A stretch of 41,470 bases of DNA, taken from an uncultured Eubacterium sp. (GTDB taxonomy: Bacteria; Bacillota_A; Clostridia; Lachnospirales; Lachnospiraceae). Positions 1 through 8,526 of this stretch are shown here, one piece after another. Location of the stretch: the NCBI GenBank assembly GCA_948468465.1, contig CAOKJJ010000022.1:1-41470 (forward strand), written 5' to 3'. The notes under the pieces were generated by a model, which saw nothing but the letters and a program-made list of their open reading frames with translations, had not been told where the DNA came from and made no database searches. Position numbers and translations under genes: made by a program. How positions within the stretch are numbered: the first letter of the stretch is position 1; each line of letters starts with the position of its first letter.

Positions 1-91
1 TGGAGTAGGAGCCGAAATCCAGGCCCCGCCCCTCATCCAGCGTCCGGACAGCCACCACTCCCCCTCAACACAGTGTTAATTCTGTTGCAAA
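1..91. other. Window edge, high-GC, unassigned
   Basis: This stretch lies downstream of the symporter stop codon. It is clearly richer in G and C than the genes beside it. It can be read open for short distances in several frames, but no start, stop context or recognisable motif identifies a gene. It could be the end of a truncated neighbouring gene or a chimeric contig edge. I see no terminator hairpin for the operon that ends at 92. Confidence 0.3.
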
Positions 92-1636
92 CTACTTCTT
101 CTTTGGCAGTGCAATCTTTTGATCCACAACTACCTGCTCATTCAGGCAGGAAAATATGTGCTCTGCATGTTGTGCATCCATTTTCGGCGTTACCGCGCTG
201 ACAATCGGCACAATCACCAGGCCTGCCACCATCGCAATGGCTCCCGCATTAATCGGCGAAGCAATGTAGCCTAAAAACAGATTTGACACTGTAATGCCGA
301 TCCCGCACGCAAAGCTTGCCCAGACTGCCGCGCGCGTAACGCCTTTCCAGTACAGCCCGTATAAAAACGGAGCTAAAAACGCACCTGCCAAAGCTCCCCA
401 GGATATCCCCATCAGCTGCGCGATAAACTGCGCCATTGATTTGGGTGGATACAGTGCCAGTACGACGGAACAAACAATAAAAAACACGAGCAAAACCCGC
501 ATGCACAGCAGCTGTTTTTTCTCGCTCATATTTTTAATAAAATTATCCTTTAAGAAATCCAGCGTCAGCGTAGAGCTTGAGGTCAGCACAAGGGAAGATA
601 ATGTCGACATCGAGGCGGACAATACAAGGACGATGACAATGCCTACGAGCAGATCCGGCAGTGTAGAGAGCATGGCAGGTATAATCGCGTCAAAAATAAC
701 GCTGCCGTCTTCTTTATGAATCACCGGCGTATCAAACAGCCTGCCGAAGCCGCCCAGGAAATAACAGCCTCCGGATACGACGATCGCAAAGAAGGTTGAA
801 ATGATCGTACCGGATTGAATGGATTTTTCATCTTTGATCGCGTAAAACTTATGTATCATCTGCGGAAGTCCCCAGGTGCCAAGCGATGTCAAAATAATGA
901 CGCCAAGCAGATTCATTGGATCCGGTCCGAAAAATGAAGTAAACGCACCTTTTTGCCCCATTGTCACTGCCACATCGCTTTCAAATTCTGAAAGGTTTCC
1001 GACTGCCTGCAAAAAACCGCCCTGTCCGTTTAAAACAGCCGCAATAACTGCCACAATGCCGGCTAACATGACAAGCCCTTGTATAAAATCATTGATCGCC
1101 GTCGCCATATAGCCGCCCAGTATGACATATACGCATGTCAGTGCCGCCATTACAATGACGCAGACTTCATAGGGAATGTCGAACGCCATTCCAAACAGCC
1201 TGGAAAGCCCGTTATAAACCGATGCTGTATATGGGATTAAAAATACAAAGGAAATCGCGGACGCCGCGATTCGAAGCGCGTTGGACTCATACCGCTTGCC
1301 AAAATAGTCCGGCATGGTAGCCGCCTGGAGATGGTTGCTCATAATACGCGTACGGCGTCCGAGGACGACCCACGCAAGCAGCGAACCAATCAGCGCGTTT
1401 CCGATGCCAATCCAGGTAGACGCCAGTCCGTATTTATACCCGAACTGCCCTGCATATCCTACAAACACAACAGCTGAAAAATAAGACGTACCATAAGCAA
1501 ATGCTGTCAGCCAAGGTCCCACGCTCCTGCCGCCCAGTACAAAATCATTGACATTGGACGCATGTTTGCGGGAATATAATCCTACCCCGATCATAACAGC
1601 AAAAAATAAAATCAAAAACAGAATTTTTATAAACAT
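92..1636 (-). CDS. Sodium:solute symporter (SSS family)
   Basis: A polytopic membrane transporter of about 514 residues that should couple solute uptake to sodium. The start ATG at 1636 is preceded by a GGAGGAAG ribosome binding site, so the longer in-frame extension upstream is not used. The N-terminus (MFIKILFLILFF) is a membrane segment followed by the family-typical FVLGGRSVGPWLTAFAYGTS stretch near residues 30-50. About 13 hydrophobic segments follow, the usual SSS number. It is the last gene of a leftward operon with a paaK-like ligase, iorA, iorB, an ACT protein and an amidohydrolase, so an aromatic acid or amino acid derivative is a reasonable substrate guess. The sequence itself does not show the substrate; proline, pantothenate and other acids are alternatives. 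Confidence 0.85.
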   Translation of the reverse strand: MFIKILFLILFFAVMIGVGLYSRKHASNVNDFVLGGRSVGPWLTAFAYGTSYFSAVVFVGYAGQFGYKYGLASTWIGIGNALIGSLLAWVVLGRRTRIMSNHLQAATMPDYFGKRYESNALRIAASAISFVFLIPYTASVYNGLSRLFGMAFDIPYEVCVIVMAALTCVYVILGGYMATAINDFIQGLVMLAGIVAVIAAVLNGQGGFLQAVGNLSEFESDVAVTMGQKGAFTSFFGPDPMNLLGVIILTSLGTWGLPQMIHKFYAIKDEKSIQSGTIISTFFAIVVSGGCYFLGGFGRLFDTPVIHKEDGSVIFDAIIPAMLSTLPDLLVGIVIVLVLSASMSTLSSLVLTSSSTLTLDFLKDNFIKNMSEKKQLLCMRVLLVFFIVCSVVLALYPPKSMAQFIAQLMGISWGALAGAFLAPFLYGLYWKGVTRAAVWASFACGIGITVSNLFLGYIASPINAGAIAMVAGLVIVPIVSAVTPKMDAQHAEHIFSCLNEQVVVDQKIALPKKK

Positions 1637-1744
1637 GTTCTTCCTCCGCAAAACGCGTGTCTGAAAATGAGGTATCATCCCATGCATTTTCAGACACGCC
1701 AAATAATATCCGGCATTGTCTGCCAGTCCGTGATGCACGCAGCA

Positions 1745-2581
1745 TTATGCGGACTGTTCCGCTGCCGTTTTTTGTTCCAATGCGACAAGCTTTTGTGCAT
1801 TTTGTCCGAGTATCTTCTGTAAATCTGCCTGGTCTTTTACAAGCCTTCGCACATGGGCGAGTGATTCCGCCTGGCCGCTCCATGGACTGTCCGTTGCAAA
1901 CAAGATGTGATCCGCTCCATGTTTTTTCAATATTTTTAAAAATATCCCATCTTCTATCACATCAGAAATATTTGCCATATCCAGATAAACGTCCCGCCCG
2001 GCGATTCGGTTATAAACGTCCTCCCACAGCTTGAATCCGCCGTAATGCGCAAGCACCAGCTTCTTCGGCCTGACTTCATCCAGCACTTTGCAAATGCCGT
2101 CAATGGTGCAGCGTACATGATCCGGATAGCCAATGTCAACGCCTGCATGCACAACAGCCGTCAGATCCAGCTGTGACGCATAGTCCAGGATGCGCATATA
2201 TCGGATATCGTCAAAATACGTATTCTGATAATCCGGATGGAGCTTAATGCCCTGCAGACCAAGCGATTTGATTTCCTTAAGCTGCTTTTTATAATCCGGG
2301 CTGTCCGGATGAATGCCTCCAAACGACAGCAGACGTATGCTCTTTCCTGCGTATTTTTGATTTAATGCCGCGGCAAAGTGATTCACCGTATCAAACTGTT
2401 CCGGCGATGTGACGACCGGGAGAACTACCGAAAGATCCACGCCTGCCCTTTTCATGGATGCTAAAAGGCTTTCTTCCCTTCCATCCGCATATGCCTTTAC
2501 ACCCGCTTTCGCTTCCAGTTTGCGAACCGTCTTCACCGCTATTTTTTCTGGAAAAATATGTGTATGGAAATCAATAATCAT
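1745..2581 (-). CDS. Amidohydrolase (Amidohydrolase_2-type metal enzyme)
   Basis: A 278-residue TIM-barrel amidohydrolase. The N-terminal metal-binding pair is visible as DFHTH (His6, His8). Later ligand candidates are GIKLHPD (His115), VVHAG (His145), LAHYGG (His179) and FATDSPW (Asp231), in the order and spacing expected of the ACMSD/uracil-hydrolase-like group. Length is normal for the family. It sits between the ACT protein and the symporter in the same leftward operon, with gaps of about 40 and 110 bases. Members of this family act as hydrolases or as non-oxidative decarboxylases. The operon suggests an aromatic or N-acyl substrate, but that is inference. The start at 2581 has an AGGGGTG ribosome binding site. 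Confidence 0.75.
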   Translation of the reverse strand: MIIDFHTHIFPEKIAVKTVRKLEAKAGVKAYADGREESLLASMKRAGVDLSVVLPVVTSPEQFDTVNHFAAALNQKYAGKSIRLLSFGGIHPDSPDYKKQLKEIKSLGLQGIKLHPDYQNTYFDDIRYMRILDYASQLDLTAVVHAGVDIGYPDHVRCTIDGICKVLDEVRPKKLVLAHYGGFKLWEDVYNRIAGRDVYLDMANISDVIEDGIFLKILKKHGADHILFATDSPWSGQAESLAHVRRLVKDQADLQKILGQNAQKLVALEQKTAAEQSA

Positions 2582-2622
2582 TGCATGACACCCCTAAAAT
2601 CATTTTTTAAACCACCAGCTTC

Positions 2623-3057
2623 CTACCTGAAAATCCTTGTAATATCTTCCTGGCTGTATAATTCCACATCTTTGCTCTTTAAAAGCTCTGCAGCCTGGTC
2701 GCCGTTGGAAATCTTGCAGATAATGGAAGCATCGTCTTCTTTATTAGACAGCGCGTACATATATTCCACATTCAGCCCGGCCTCGCACACATGGCTTAAG
2801 ATCTCCTGTAAACTTCCTACATGATGAGAAAGCTTTACAGCCAGGACATCCGAAAGCATCGCAGAAAACCCTTTTTCTTTTAACGCTGCCTGTCCTGCCT
2901 GCGGATTGTTTGTAATCATCCGCAGCAGCCCATACTCACTCGTATCCGCAAGGCTTAGCGATATGACGCTGACCTGTTCCTGCTTTAGCACGTCAAGTAC
3001 TTCGCCCAGACGTCCTTCTTTATTTTCGATAAAAACTGACAACTGTTTAATAAACAT
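2623..3057 (-). CDS. Tandem ACT-domain amino-acid sensor protein
   Basis: A 144-residue protein made of two ACT-like repeats (about residues 1-70 and 72-140). The first begins IKQLSVFIENKEGRLGEV, the classic beta-alpha start of an ACT domain; the second contains GSLQEILSHVCEAGLNVEYMY. It has no catalytic domain, so it is probably a ligand-binding regulatory subunit. Stand-alone ACT proteins of this type commonly lie beside indolepyruvate oxidoreductase and phenylacetate-CoA ligase genes, exactly as here, which suggests sensing of an aromatic amino acid. It starts 43 bases after iorB ends. A GGGAGGGAA ribosome binding site precedes the ATG. Confidence 0.8.
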   Translation of the reverse strand: MFIKQLSVFIENKEGRLGEVLDVLKQEQVSVISLSLADTSEYGLLRMITNNPQAGQAALKEKGFSAMLSDVLAVKLSHHVGSLQEILSHVCEAGLNVEYMYALSNKEDDASIICKISNGDQAAELLKSKDVELYSQEDITRIFR

Positions 3058-3100
3058 GGTTCCCTCCCTTTTGCAGTTTTATGCATGACTGCTTATGTTC

Positions 3101-3667
3101 CTATGATTCATAGCCTGTAAGAAAGGCTTTCTGATTGATCGCAACCGTTTTTGGCGGCACTGTTTTTTCAATCACCTTAAGCCATGCTTCCTTTGAAAAA
3201 TCCATATGCTTTGCGGCCATGCCAAGTACAATGATATTAAAGACCCTGGCGTTTCCAAGCTTTTTCGCTTCTTCCATCGCATGGATCTTATATACCGTAT
3301 GTTCTTTTTCCAGATTTTCAATAATATGTTCCGGATACTGCGCGGCGCCTGTTACAACCGTAATCGGCTCCATTTTCTGGTCATTGATAATCAAGACACC
3401 GTCTTTTTTCAAAAAATGCGCGTACCGCAGCGCTTCTAATTTTTCAAATGCGATCAGCACATCCGCCTGTCCCTGTTCCACAATCGGTTCCGCTACTTTT
3501 TCTCCATAGCGCACAAACGTAACAACGCTGCCTCCTCTTTGCGCCATGCCATGTACCTCAGATAACTTTACATCATATCCGGCGTCTAACGTAATGCCTC
3601 CTAAAATCCGGCTCGTAAGCAGCGTTCCCTGTCCGCCGACGCCTACAATCATTATATTTTTTGTCAT
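3101..3667 (-). CDS. iorB: Indolepyruvate:ferredoxin oxidoreductase, beta subunit
   Basis: The 188-residue small subunit of an arylpyruvate:ferredoxin oxidoreductase, the gamma-type pyruvate/ketoisovalerate oxidoreductase domain. The N-terminus contains VGVGGQGTLLTSRIL (Gly9-Gly14 region), typical of this domain, followed by KLSEVHGMAQRGGSVVTFVRYG, the conserved HGMAQRGG segment. The start at 3667 is chosen because GGGAG precedes it by about 9 bases; an in-frame ATG at 3706, directly after the iorA stop, has a poor ribosome binding site. It pairs with iorA immediately upstream to oxidise arylpyruvates to arylacetyl-CoA in the cytoplasm, reducing ferredoxin. Confidence 0.9.
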   Translation of the reverse strand: MTKNIMIVGVGGQGTLLTSRILGGITLDAGYDVKLSEVHGMAQRGGSVVTFVRYGEKVAEPIVEQGQADVLIAFEKLEALRYAHFLKKDGVLIINDQKMEPITVVTGAAQYPEHIIENLEKEHTVYKIHAMEEAKKLGNARVFNIIVLGMAAKHMDFSKEAWLKVIEKTVPPKTVAINQKAFLTGYES

Positions 3668-3706
3668 CGATCTTACTCCCTGCTTTTCTTTGTTTTTGCT
3701 GTTCAT

Positions 3707-5443
3707 TTAAGCTTTTATCCGTTCAATCGCGTCAAATTTGCACAATTGTTCACATAATCCGCAGCCGTTGCACATCGTATCGTCAATCGCAATCGTCCCG
3801 TCCGCTTTTTTTGTCAGCGCCGGACATCCCGGTTTCAGACACATGCCGCACTTTTTGCATTTCTCCTCTACCGGTCTGCATTTATATGGAAATACATTTC
3901 CCTTTAACAAGACGCACGGCGCCTGCGCAATAATGACAGAAACGGTATCGGAGGCTGTTTCTTCCTTTATGATGCGTTCCAGTTCTTTCGTGTCAAAAGC
4001 ATCCGCTTTCACAACATGCGCAACGCCCATCGCTTTGCACAGCTCATAAATGCTGATGGCCGGAACCGTCTCTCCTTTTAATGTCTTTCCGGTTGCCGCG
4101 TGATCCTGATGCCCCGTCATGCCTGTCGTAGAATTATCCAGGATAATCACCGTCCCGCTGCCCTGATTGTAAACCATATTCATCAGAGAATTCACGCCGG
4201 TATGCATAAATGTGGAATCCCCGATCACAGCTACCCAGTTTTTGATATATTCTTTTCCCTTTGCCTTTTCCATGCCATGCAGCGTGGAAATGCTCGCACC
4301 CATGCAGATGGTCGTATCAATCACGCTTAACGGCGGCACCGCGCCAAGCGTATAACATCCAATATCCCCTGCCGCATGAATGCCAAGACGGCTTAATACG
4401 GAAAATACGCTTCTGTGCGGACAGCCCGGACATAAAATCGGCGGCCTTGCGGGAACTTTCGCCGGCTCCTTCGTCCCAACCGTTTCTTTTAATATTTTTT
4501 CTCGTATCATATTGGCGGAATATTCGCCCTGCACGGTAAACAGTTCTTTTCCAACCGCGTCAATGCCCCAGGATTTTACCTGTTCTTCTATGACAGGCTC
4601 CAGTTCCTCAAATATGTACAGCTTATCTACCTTTGAAGCAAACTCCTCGATCAGCTTTCTTGGCAGCGGATGTACCATGCCAAGCTTTAATACCGAAGCG
4701 TTCGGACAGGCCTCTTTCACATACTGGTAAGGGATTCCGCTTGTTATAAATCCGATGGACGTATCCAGATACTCCGCGTGATTCACCGCAAATTTACAGC
4801 CGTCTTCTGCAAGCGCCTTCATCCGCTTTTCCACATACACATGCCGTCCAATCGCATTGGCAGGCATCATCACGAATTTTGCAGGATTTCTTTCATATGT
4901 TTTATCTTCCGGTACATTTCTTTCTTCCAGCGTTACCGTCCCCTGCGAATGTGCCAGGCGCGTCGTCGTACGCACGATTACAGGTGTATCATAGGTTTCA
5001 CTCAGCTCATAAGCAAACTTTACAAAATCTTTTGCTTCCTGGCTGTCTGAAGGTTCCAATACAGGCACCATCGCGGCCCGCGCCACACAGCGCGTATCCT
5101 GTTCGTTCTGGGAACTGTATAACCCCGGATCATCCGCCGCGACTAATACAAGCCCGCCGTTGACGCCGCTGTAGGAAACCGTATAAAGCGGATCGCTTGC
5201 TACATTCACGCCTACATGTTTCATCGAAGCCATCGCCCGCACACCGCTGATCGAAGCGCCAATGGCTACTTCTGTCGCGACCTTTTCATTCGGCGACCAC
5301 TCCGCGTATATATCCTCATATAAAGCAATATGTTCACTGATTTCCGTACTTGGCGTACCTGGATAAGCCGCGGATACTTTCACGCCTGCCTCGTATGCGC
5401 CTCTGGCAATCGCTTCATTGCCGAGCATAATTTTCTTTTCCAC
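3707..5443 (-). CDS. iorA: Indolepyruvate:ferredoxin oxidoreductase, alpha subunit
   Basis: The 578-residue thiamine-diphosphate and iron-sulfur subunit. Residues 5-165 form the pyrimidine-binding domain (AAYPGTPSTEI near 25-35, NEKVATEVAIGAS near 52-64). The TPP-binding domain shows CPGCPHRSVF near 338, GDIGCYTLG near 359, GDSTFMHTG near 408 and LDNSTTGMTGHQDH near 435. The C-terminus (520-578) carries two ferredoxin motifs, CKKCGMCLKPGCP and CNGCGLCEQLC. The start is a GTG at 5443 with AAGGAAG nine bases upstream; the nearby upstream ATG runs into a stop after two codons. The enzyme decarboxylates indole-, phenyl- or hydroxyphenylpyruvate to the aryl-CoA ester. A repetitive spacer separates it from the ligase gene. 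Confidence 0.93.
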   Translation of the reverse strand: MEKKIMLGNEAIARGAYEAGVKVSAAYPGTPSTEISEHIALYEDIYAEWSPNEKVATEVAIGASISGVRAMASMKHVGVNVASDPLYTVSYSGVNGGLVLVAADDPGLYSSQNEQDTRCVARAAMVPVLEPSDSQEAKDFVKFAYELSETYDTPVIVRTTTRLAHSQGTVTLEERNVPEDKTYERNPAKFVMMPANAIGRHVYVEKRMKALAEDGCKFAVNHAEYLDTSIGFITSGIPYQYVKEACPNASVLKLGMVHPLPRKLIEEFASKVDKLYIFEELEPVIEEQVKSWGIDAVGKELFTVQGEYSANMIREKILKETVGTKEPAKVPARPPILCPGCPHRSVFSVLSRLGIHAAGDIGCYTLGAVPPLSVIDTTICMGASISTLHGMEKAKGKEYIKNWVAVIGDSTFMHTGVNSLMNMVYNQGSGTVIILDNSTTGMTGHQDHAATGKTLKGETVPAISIYELCKAMGVAHVVKADAFDTKELERIIKEETASDTVSVIIAQAPCVLLKGNVFPYKCRPVEEKCKKCGMCLKPGCPALTKKADGTIAIDDTMCNGCGLCEQLCKFDAIERIKA

Positions 5444-5460
5444 TATTTCATTCTTCCTTT

Positions 5461-5605
5461 CTTATCTGTTACCTTTTTCTTATCTGTTACCTTTTTCTTA
5501 TCCGTTATCTTTTTGTTATCTGTTATCTTGTTGTTATCTGTTATCTTGTTCCTATCCGACATCTTGTTCTTAATCTGATATCTTGTTCTTATCTGATGCC
5601 TTTTT
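5461..5605. repeat. 18-bp degenerate tandem repeat between paaK and iorA
   Basis: Eight consecutive units with 18-base period, consensus on the plus strand CTTATCTGTTAYCTTKTT, at 5461, 5479, 5497, 5515, 5533, 5551, 5569 (19 bases, one insertion) and 5588, with a decayed ninth at 5606. The first two units are identical, as are the fourth and fifth, so the array has grown or been homogenised recently. It fills almost the whole spacer between the ligase stop and the iorA start and is transcribed with the operon. The array reads open on the plus strand as a repeated FLSV-like peptide, but that is a by-product of the period being a multiple of three. Confidence 0.9.
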
Positions 5606-5638
5606 GTTATTTCATTTTTTGCGCTGGCATCCCGCTAT

Positions 5639-6940
5639 TCATTTCATATTTCTTAAATCCTTCACCCTCTGCGCTTTTCCCTCAAACCTTTGCAGCGTAT
5701 TCGGGGACTCCAGCCGAATTTTCGCATCCAGCCCCAAAACGATGCGCAGTTTATGCTTGATCTTTGTTTCCAGCGCCTGCAGCTTTTTGAATTCATCTAC
5801 CGGCTGCGCAAGCTCTACACGGATTTCCAGCTTATCCGTGTGGTTTGCCCTGGTAACTATGATCTCATAATGCGGGCCAATTTCATCTATGCCAAGCAGC
5901 ACCTCTTCAATCTGACTTGGGAATACATTCACTCCGCGGATTTTTAACATATCATCCGTGCGGCCGTCCAGATTTTCCATACGCACCGTCGTGCGGCCGC
6001 ATTTGCAAGGTTCATAAATAAGCCGTGTAATATCCTTTGTCCGATAACGGATGAGCGGAAGCGCTTCCTTATAGATACAGGTAATGACAAGCTCTCCCTT
6101 TTCCCCTGGCGGCAGCACTTCCCCTGTCTTCGGGTCAATAATTTCCGGAATGAAAAAGTCCTCGTTCACATGCATCCCGCACAAATATTCACATTCGCCG
6201 GATACTCCAGGCCCGTTTAACTCACTCATGCCGTAATTGGACGTAACAAGCATCTCATCGCCCCAGAGCTTATGCATTTCCGTACGCATCGCTTCTGTCA
6301 AAAGCTCGCTTCCCAACAGCCCGATGCGTACCTTCAGATCCTTTTTTGGATCCAGCCCTATCTGCTGCGCTACCTCAGCGATACGCAGCGCATATGACGG
6401 CGTCGCAACAAGCAGCGTCGTGCCAAAATCTTTCATGAACATAATCTGCTTTTCCGTGTTTCCAGTGGAAGACGGCACCATGGCGGCCCCGATATTTTCC
6501 AGTCCGTAATGGAGGCCCAGCGCTCCTGTAAACATCCCATATCCAAAGCAGATCTGCGCCACATCTTTTTTTGAGGCGCCGCCCATAACAGCAATTCTGG
6601 AGACTGTTTCTGTCCAGACATCCAAATCTCTTTTTGTATATCCGACTACCGTCGGCTTTCCCGTCGTACCGCTGGAAGCGTGTATCCGCACCAGATCGTC
6701 TTTTGGAACCGCAAACAGCCCGAACGGATAATTGTCTCTCATATCCTGTTTTGTAATAAACGGAAGCCTCTGCAGATCGGAAAGTGACTGGATATGCTGC
6801 GGCTTAACACCAGCCTCATCCATTTTTTCGCGGTACGGCTGTACACGTTCATACACACGCGCAACCGTCTCCTGAAGCCTGGATAACTGAATGGCCTCTA
6901 TTTCGGCTCGCGACATTGTCTCTTCTTTTGCCCAAATCAT
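5639..6940 (-). CDS. paaK: Phenylacetate-CoA ligase family enzyme
   Basis: A 433-residue AMP-forming arylacetate-CoA ligase. The nucleotide-binding loop HASSGTTGKPTVVGYT lies near residues 87-102. YGMSELNGPGVSGECE near 235 and IRYRTKDI near 310 match the paaK family, and the C-terminal lid follows DDMLKIRGVNVFPSQIE. The start ATG at 6940 has AAAGGAGA six bases upstream. It is the first gene of the leftward operon with iorA and iorB. The pair can interconvert arylpyruvate and free arylacetate through aryl-CoA; run towards the acid it would yield ATP-equivalents and reduced ferredoxin, run the other way it would assimilate arylacetates into aromatic amino acids. The direction cannot be read from sequence. 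Substrate may be phenylacetate, hydroxyphenylacetate or indoleacetate. Confidence 0.88.
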   Translation of the reverse strand: MIWAKEETMSRAEIEAIQLSRLQETVARVYERVQPYREKMDEAGVKPQHIQSLSDLQRLPFITKQDMRDNYPFGLFAVPKDDLVRIHASSGTTGKPTVVGYTKRDLDVWTETVSRIAVMGGASKKDVAQICFGYGMFTGALGLHYGLENIGAAMVPSSTGNTEKQIMFMKDFGTTLLVATPSYALRIAEVAQQIGLDPKKDLKVRIGLLGSELLTEAMRTEMHKLWGDEMLVTSNYGMSELNGPGVSGECEYLCGMHVNEDFFIPEIIDPKTGEVLPPGEKGELVITCIYKEALPLIRYRTKDITRLIYEPCKCGRTTVRMENLDGRTDDMLKIRGVNVFPSQIEEVLLGIDEIGPHYEIIVTRANHTDKLEIRVELAQPVDEFKKLQALETKIKHKLRIVLGLDAKIRLESPNTLQRFEGKAQRVKDLRNMK

Positions 6941-7076
6941 TGTATTGTCTCCTTTGATATGTATATTTTTCATTGATTTTTTTGCGCATATGTGATTATT
7001 TTATCATAAAATGAGAGGTTGTGCCACTAAAATTTGCTGGAACATTTAATTAGGCTTCTGAACTGTTACATATTTA

Positions 7077-7105
7077 TTGCATGTTCCCCACATATTTGCT
7101 ATACT
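7077..7105 (+). promoter_or_regulatory. Sigma-A promoter of ktrBA
   Basis: TTGCAT at 7077-7082 and TATACT at 7100-7105 are separated by exactly 17 bases. Transcription would start near 7112, about 30 bases before the ktrB ATG, which has a GGAGG site in between. The opposite strand of this 200-base divergent spacer must hold the paaK operon promoter, but I could not find a convincing one. Confidence 0.75.
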
Positions 7106-7140
7106 AAGAACTTATAGAAAACCAATATGCGGAGGCTGAA

Positions 7141-8502
7141 ATGGAAATTTTACGAAAGCATCTGACTACCACCCAGATTATTACCCTTAGTTTTTTATTC
7201 GTGATCCTGATCGGGTCGCTGCTTCTTACAACGCCGTTTGCATCGGCGGACGGCAGCGCGACGCCGTTTACGGACGCTTTGTTTACCGCGACAAGCTGTG
7301 TCTGCGTGACCGGACTTGTTACCGTAACAACGGCAACCCACTGGAACCTGTTCGGGCATATCGTTATTCTTATTTTAATACAAATCGGCGGCCTTGGCGT
7401 GATCGCGATTACAACGATTTTTACAATGCTGCTCGGCAAAAAACTGTCGCTAAGCAGCCGGATGCTGCTCGGCGACGCGTTTAACCTGGAAACGATGAAA
7501 GGGCTGGTGCGGTTTTTACGCAAAGTCGTTCTGGGTACGTTTCTTGTGGAAGGCATCGGCGCGGTATGTTATCTGCCTGTGTTTGTACCAGAATTCGGCT
7601 TAAAGGGCATCTGGTATTCCGTTTTTCATGCCGTATCTGCATTCTGCAATGCCGGCATTGACCTGATCGGGCCTGACAGCTTTATTCCATACGCGCATGA
7701 TCTTTGGATTAACGTTGTTACGATGGCGCTCATTATTTTAAGCGGCCTTGGATTTATTGTCTGGTTTGATTTTCTGGAGGTTGTGAAAAAAAAGCTGAAC
7801 AAAGAAACAAACCGCGGTATCTGGGAACAGTTAAAGCTGCATTCAAAAATTGTATTTGTTATGACGGCCTTTTTGCTGCTTGCCGGAGCTGTTCTTTACT
7901 TTGCTTTTGAATATCATAATCCGCAGACAATGGGCAGTTTTACGTTTGGGCAGAAAATACTCGCATCCTGCTTTCAGTCTGTAACGACGCGTACGGCAGG
8001 ATTTGTAACGATTCCGCAAAAAGGGCTGACGACGCCTTCTGTTATCGTCACATTATTTCTTATGTTTACGGGCGGTTCTCCGGTCGGCACTGCCGGAGGG
8101 GTCAAAACTACGACACTTGCGATTATTTTTCTGGCTGTCATTGCCACGGTCCGCGGACGGGAAGATATCATCTGCTTTAACCGCCGGATTTCTCCAAAAA
8201 CCGCCAGAAAAGCGCTTTCCGTTGTGCTGATCAGCTTTTTTGCCAGCATTGCGGCCATTATCATCCTGATGCTCTTTGAATCCGGTTCCGCCGCGGACCA
8301 GATTTTTGAAGTATACAGTGCATTGGGTACGGTAGGCATTTCCAGAGACTATACGTCTGTAATAGGAACCGCAGGCAAGATCCTTTTATGCATCTGCATG
8401 TATCTGGGACGGATCGGGCCGATTTCCATGGTCCTCGTATTTACAATTCGTGACAGGCAGATCGCGGCAAAGCTGCCCCAGGAGCATGTAGCTGTCGGAT
8501 AG
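7141..8502 (+). CDS. ktrB: Potassium uptake channel subunit KtrB/TrkH
   Basis: A 453-residue potassium-translocating membrane subunit. The four pore-loop repeats are recognisable: ATSCVCVTGLVTV near 56-68, SAFCNAGIDLIG near 175, TTRTAGFVTI near 281 and LGTVGISRDY near 395. GGSPVGTAGGVKTTT near 310 is the conserved segment in the intramembrane-gate region. N-terminal HLTTTQIITLSFLFVILIGSLLL is the first membrane helix. It is followed after 24 bases by ktrA, and the two form a KtrAB-type sodium-dependent potassium uptake system in which the KtrA ring gates this channel. The start is set by GGAGG eight bases upstream. Confidence 0.93.
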   Translation: MEILRKHLTTTQIITLSFLFVILIGSLLLTTPFASADGSATPFTDALFTATSCVCVTGLVTVTTATHWNLFGHIVILILIQIGGLGVIAITTIFTMLLGKKLSLSSRMLLGDAFNLETMKGLVRFLRKVVLGTFLVEGIGAVCYLPVFVPEFGLKGIWYSVFHAVSAFCNAGIDLIGPDSFIPYAHDLWINVVTMALIILSGLGFIVWFDFLEVVKKKLNKETNRGIWEQLKLHSKIVFVMTAFLLLAGAVLYFAFEYHNPQTMGSFTFGQKILASCFQSVTTRTAGFVTIPQKGLTTPSVIVTLFLMFTGGSPVGTAGGVKTTTLAIIFLAVIATVRGREDIICFNRRISPKTARKALSVVLISFFASIAAIIILMLFESGSAADQIFEVYSALGTVGISRDYTSVIGTAGKILLCICMYLGRIGPISMVLVFTIRDRQIAAKLPQEHVAVG

Positions 8503-8526
8503 AAAAATGAAAACAGGAGTATATAT

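Noticed and set aside
5461..5605. CRISPR array
   Set aside because: Units are contiguous and degenerate, without unique spacers, and no cas genes are present.
5330..5610. Plus-strand open frame with a repeated FLSV peptide
   Set aside because: It is antisense to the iorA start and exists because the 18-bp repeat length is a multiple of three; there is no ribosome binding site.
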